From positions 1,240,001-1,304,000 of the forward strand of contig CAWBJW010000002.1 in the NCBI GenBank assembly GCA_963789255.1: a stretch of DNA of 64,000 bases, written 5' to 3'. Shown here in pieces: positions 63,731 to 64,000 of the stretch. The notes beneath the pieces are model-generated. The model was given only the letters and a program-made list of their open reading frames with translations. It was not told the DNA's origin and ran no database searches. How positions within the stretch are numbered: the stretch's first letter is position 1; each line of letters begins with the position of its first letter. The stretch is from DATARH01 sp963789255. Its GTDB lineage: Bacteria; Pseudomonadota; Alphaproteobacteria; ATCC43930; CGMCC-115725. The translations under genes and the position numbers were made by a program.

Positions 63731-64000
63731 TTATTCCGCCGCGGCGCGGGCCGTCGCGGAGGCGGTCGCGAAAAAGCGCCGGCCGCTCGCCCGCTGGTTC
63801 TCGTAGATCGAGCCCTGATGCTCGGCCGGCGGCAACGGGAGCCGCACCGGCACCGCAGCGAGGCGCGGTTCGATGGTCGGCTCGCCGGCCAACAGCAGCT
63901 CGTCGAATTTCTCGATGCCCGCGGCAAAACCGAGGAGCGGCCAGGCGTCGGCGGCGCGATACTGGAACAGCAGAAACCGCCGCTCCGCGCCCGAGAAATT
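63731..64000 (-). CDS. Phytanoyl-CoA dioxygenase-like protein, C-terminal part (cut by window end)
   Basis: The last 89 residues of a protein are visible on the minus strand, ending at TAA 63731. They read NFSGAERRFLLFQYRAADAWPLLG, LLLAGEPTIEPRLAAVPVRL and HQGSIYENQRASGRRFF, a C-terminal pattern of phytanoyl-CoA dioxygenase-family proteins (usually NxSxxPRRLLLYEYxAADAWPL). The iron-binding residues lie outside the window. It converges with acs, 26 bp apart. Confidence 0.65.
   Translation of the reverse strand, partial: NFSGAERRFLLFQYRAADAWPLLGFAAGIEKFDELLLAGEPTIEPRLAAVPVRLPLPPAEHQGSIYENQRASGRRFFATASATARAAAE

Overview
The window is GC-rich DNA from a heterotrophic alphaproteobacterium, probably a member of the Rhodospirillales or a relative; this placement is an inference. 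Support comes from the serC-serA and hisZ-purA gene orders, two tRNAs with encoded CCA ends, and several classes of intergenic palindrome typical of alphaproteobacteria. Many genes belong to families common in soil or plant-associated members: CoA-transferases, Ldh-type dehydrogenases, phytanoyl-CoA dioxygenases and molybdenum hydroxylases.

Layout. 0-1.3 kb holds an IS630 transposase cut by the window edge and an IS5 element beside tRNA-Lys. 1.5-8 kb carries sugar and metabolite genes: an SDR epimerase, a UDP-GlcNAc 2-epimerase, a Gfo/Idh/MocA oxidoreductase, an MBL hydrolase and a NodU-type carbamoyltransferase. 8-10.2 kb has a small secreted protein, an HD-domain protein and a hypothetical. 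10.2-15.3 kb is a minus-strand block for molybdenum hydroxylase maturation: MoxR ATPase, CoxE-type VWA protein, two XdhC proteins and a fused molybdopterin-binding/MobA-like protein. 15.5-19.5 kb has an arylsulfotransferase-like protein, a Tat-exported phosphoesterase and a DUF1326 protein. 19.6-25 kb has gabD, tRNA-Arg and a minus-strand catabolic group. 25.4-31.3 kb holds serC-serA and hisZ-purA. 31.7-36.6 kb has an antitoxin with a decayed toxin, nadE, an Ldh-family dehydrogenase and arfB. 36.9-44.5 kb is the molybdenum hydroxylase itself: FAD subunit, 2Fe-2S subunit, two tandem large subunits and a MoaD-like protein, followed by two paralogous secreted proteins. 44.7-53.2 kb has a GMC oxidoreductase, phosphoketolase, PPK2, an amine oxidase, an IS630 element and a PIN remnant. 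53.2-64 kb has an acyl-CoA synthetase, a CaiB CoA-transferase, a lower-GC patch with a LysR regulator and small proteins, a racemase-like protein, a proline-rich repeat protein, an amidohydrolase, an EVE protein, acetyl-CoA synthetase and the end of a phytanoyl-CoA dioxygenase.

How the genes work together. The 10-15 kb maturation block and the 37-43 kb structural block very likely serve the same enzyme class although they lie 21 kb apart. MoxR and CoxE remodel the large subunit, XdhC carries and sulfurates the cofactor, and the MobA-like protein makes the cytidylylated cofactor. The large subunits lack the signature of form I CO dehydrogenase, so the substrate is unknown.

A caution runs through the annotation. 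Many conserved genes (serC, nadE, xdhC, both large subunits, phosphoketolase, acs and a racemase-like gene) are broken by single-base indels, almost all insertions. Several insertions sit at GANTC, the CcrM methylation site of alphaproteobacteria, or at GTCGAY. I read most of these as sequencing error rather than true gene death. The frameshifts in the two complete insertion sequences look programmed instead.
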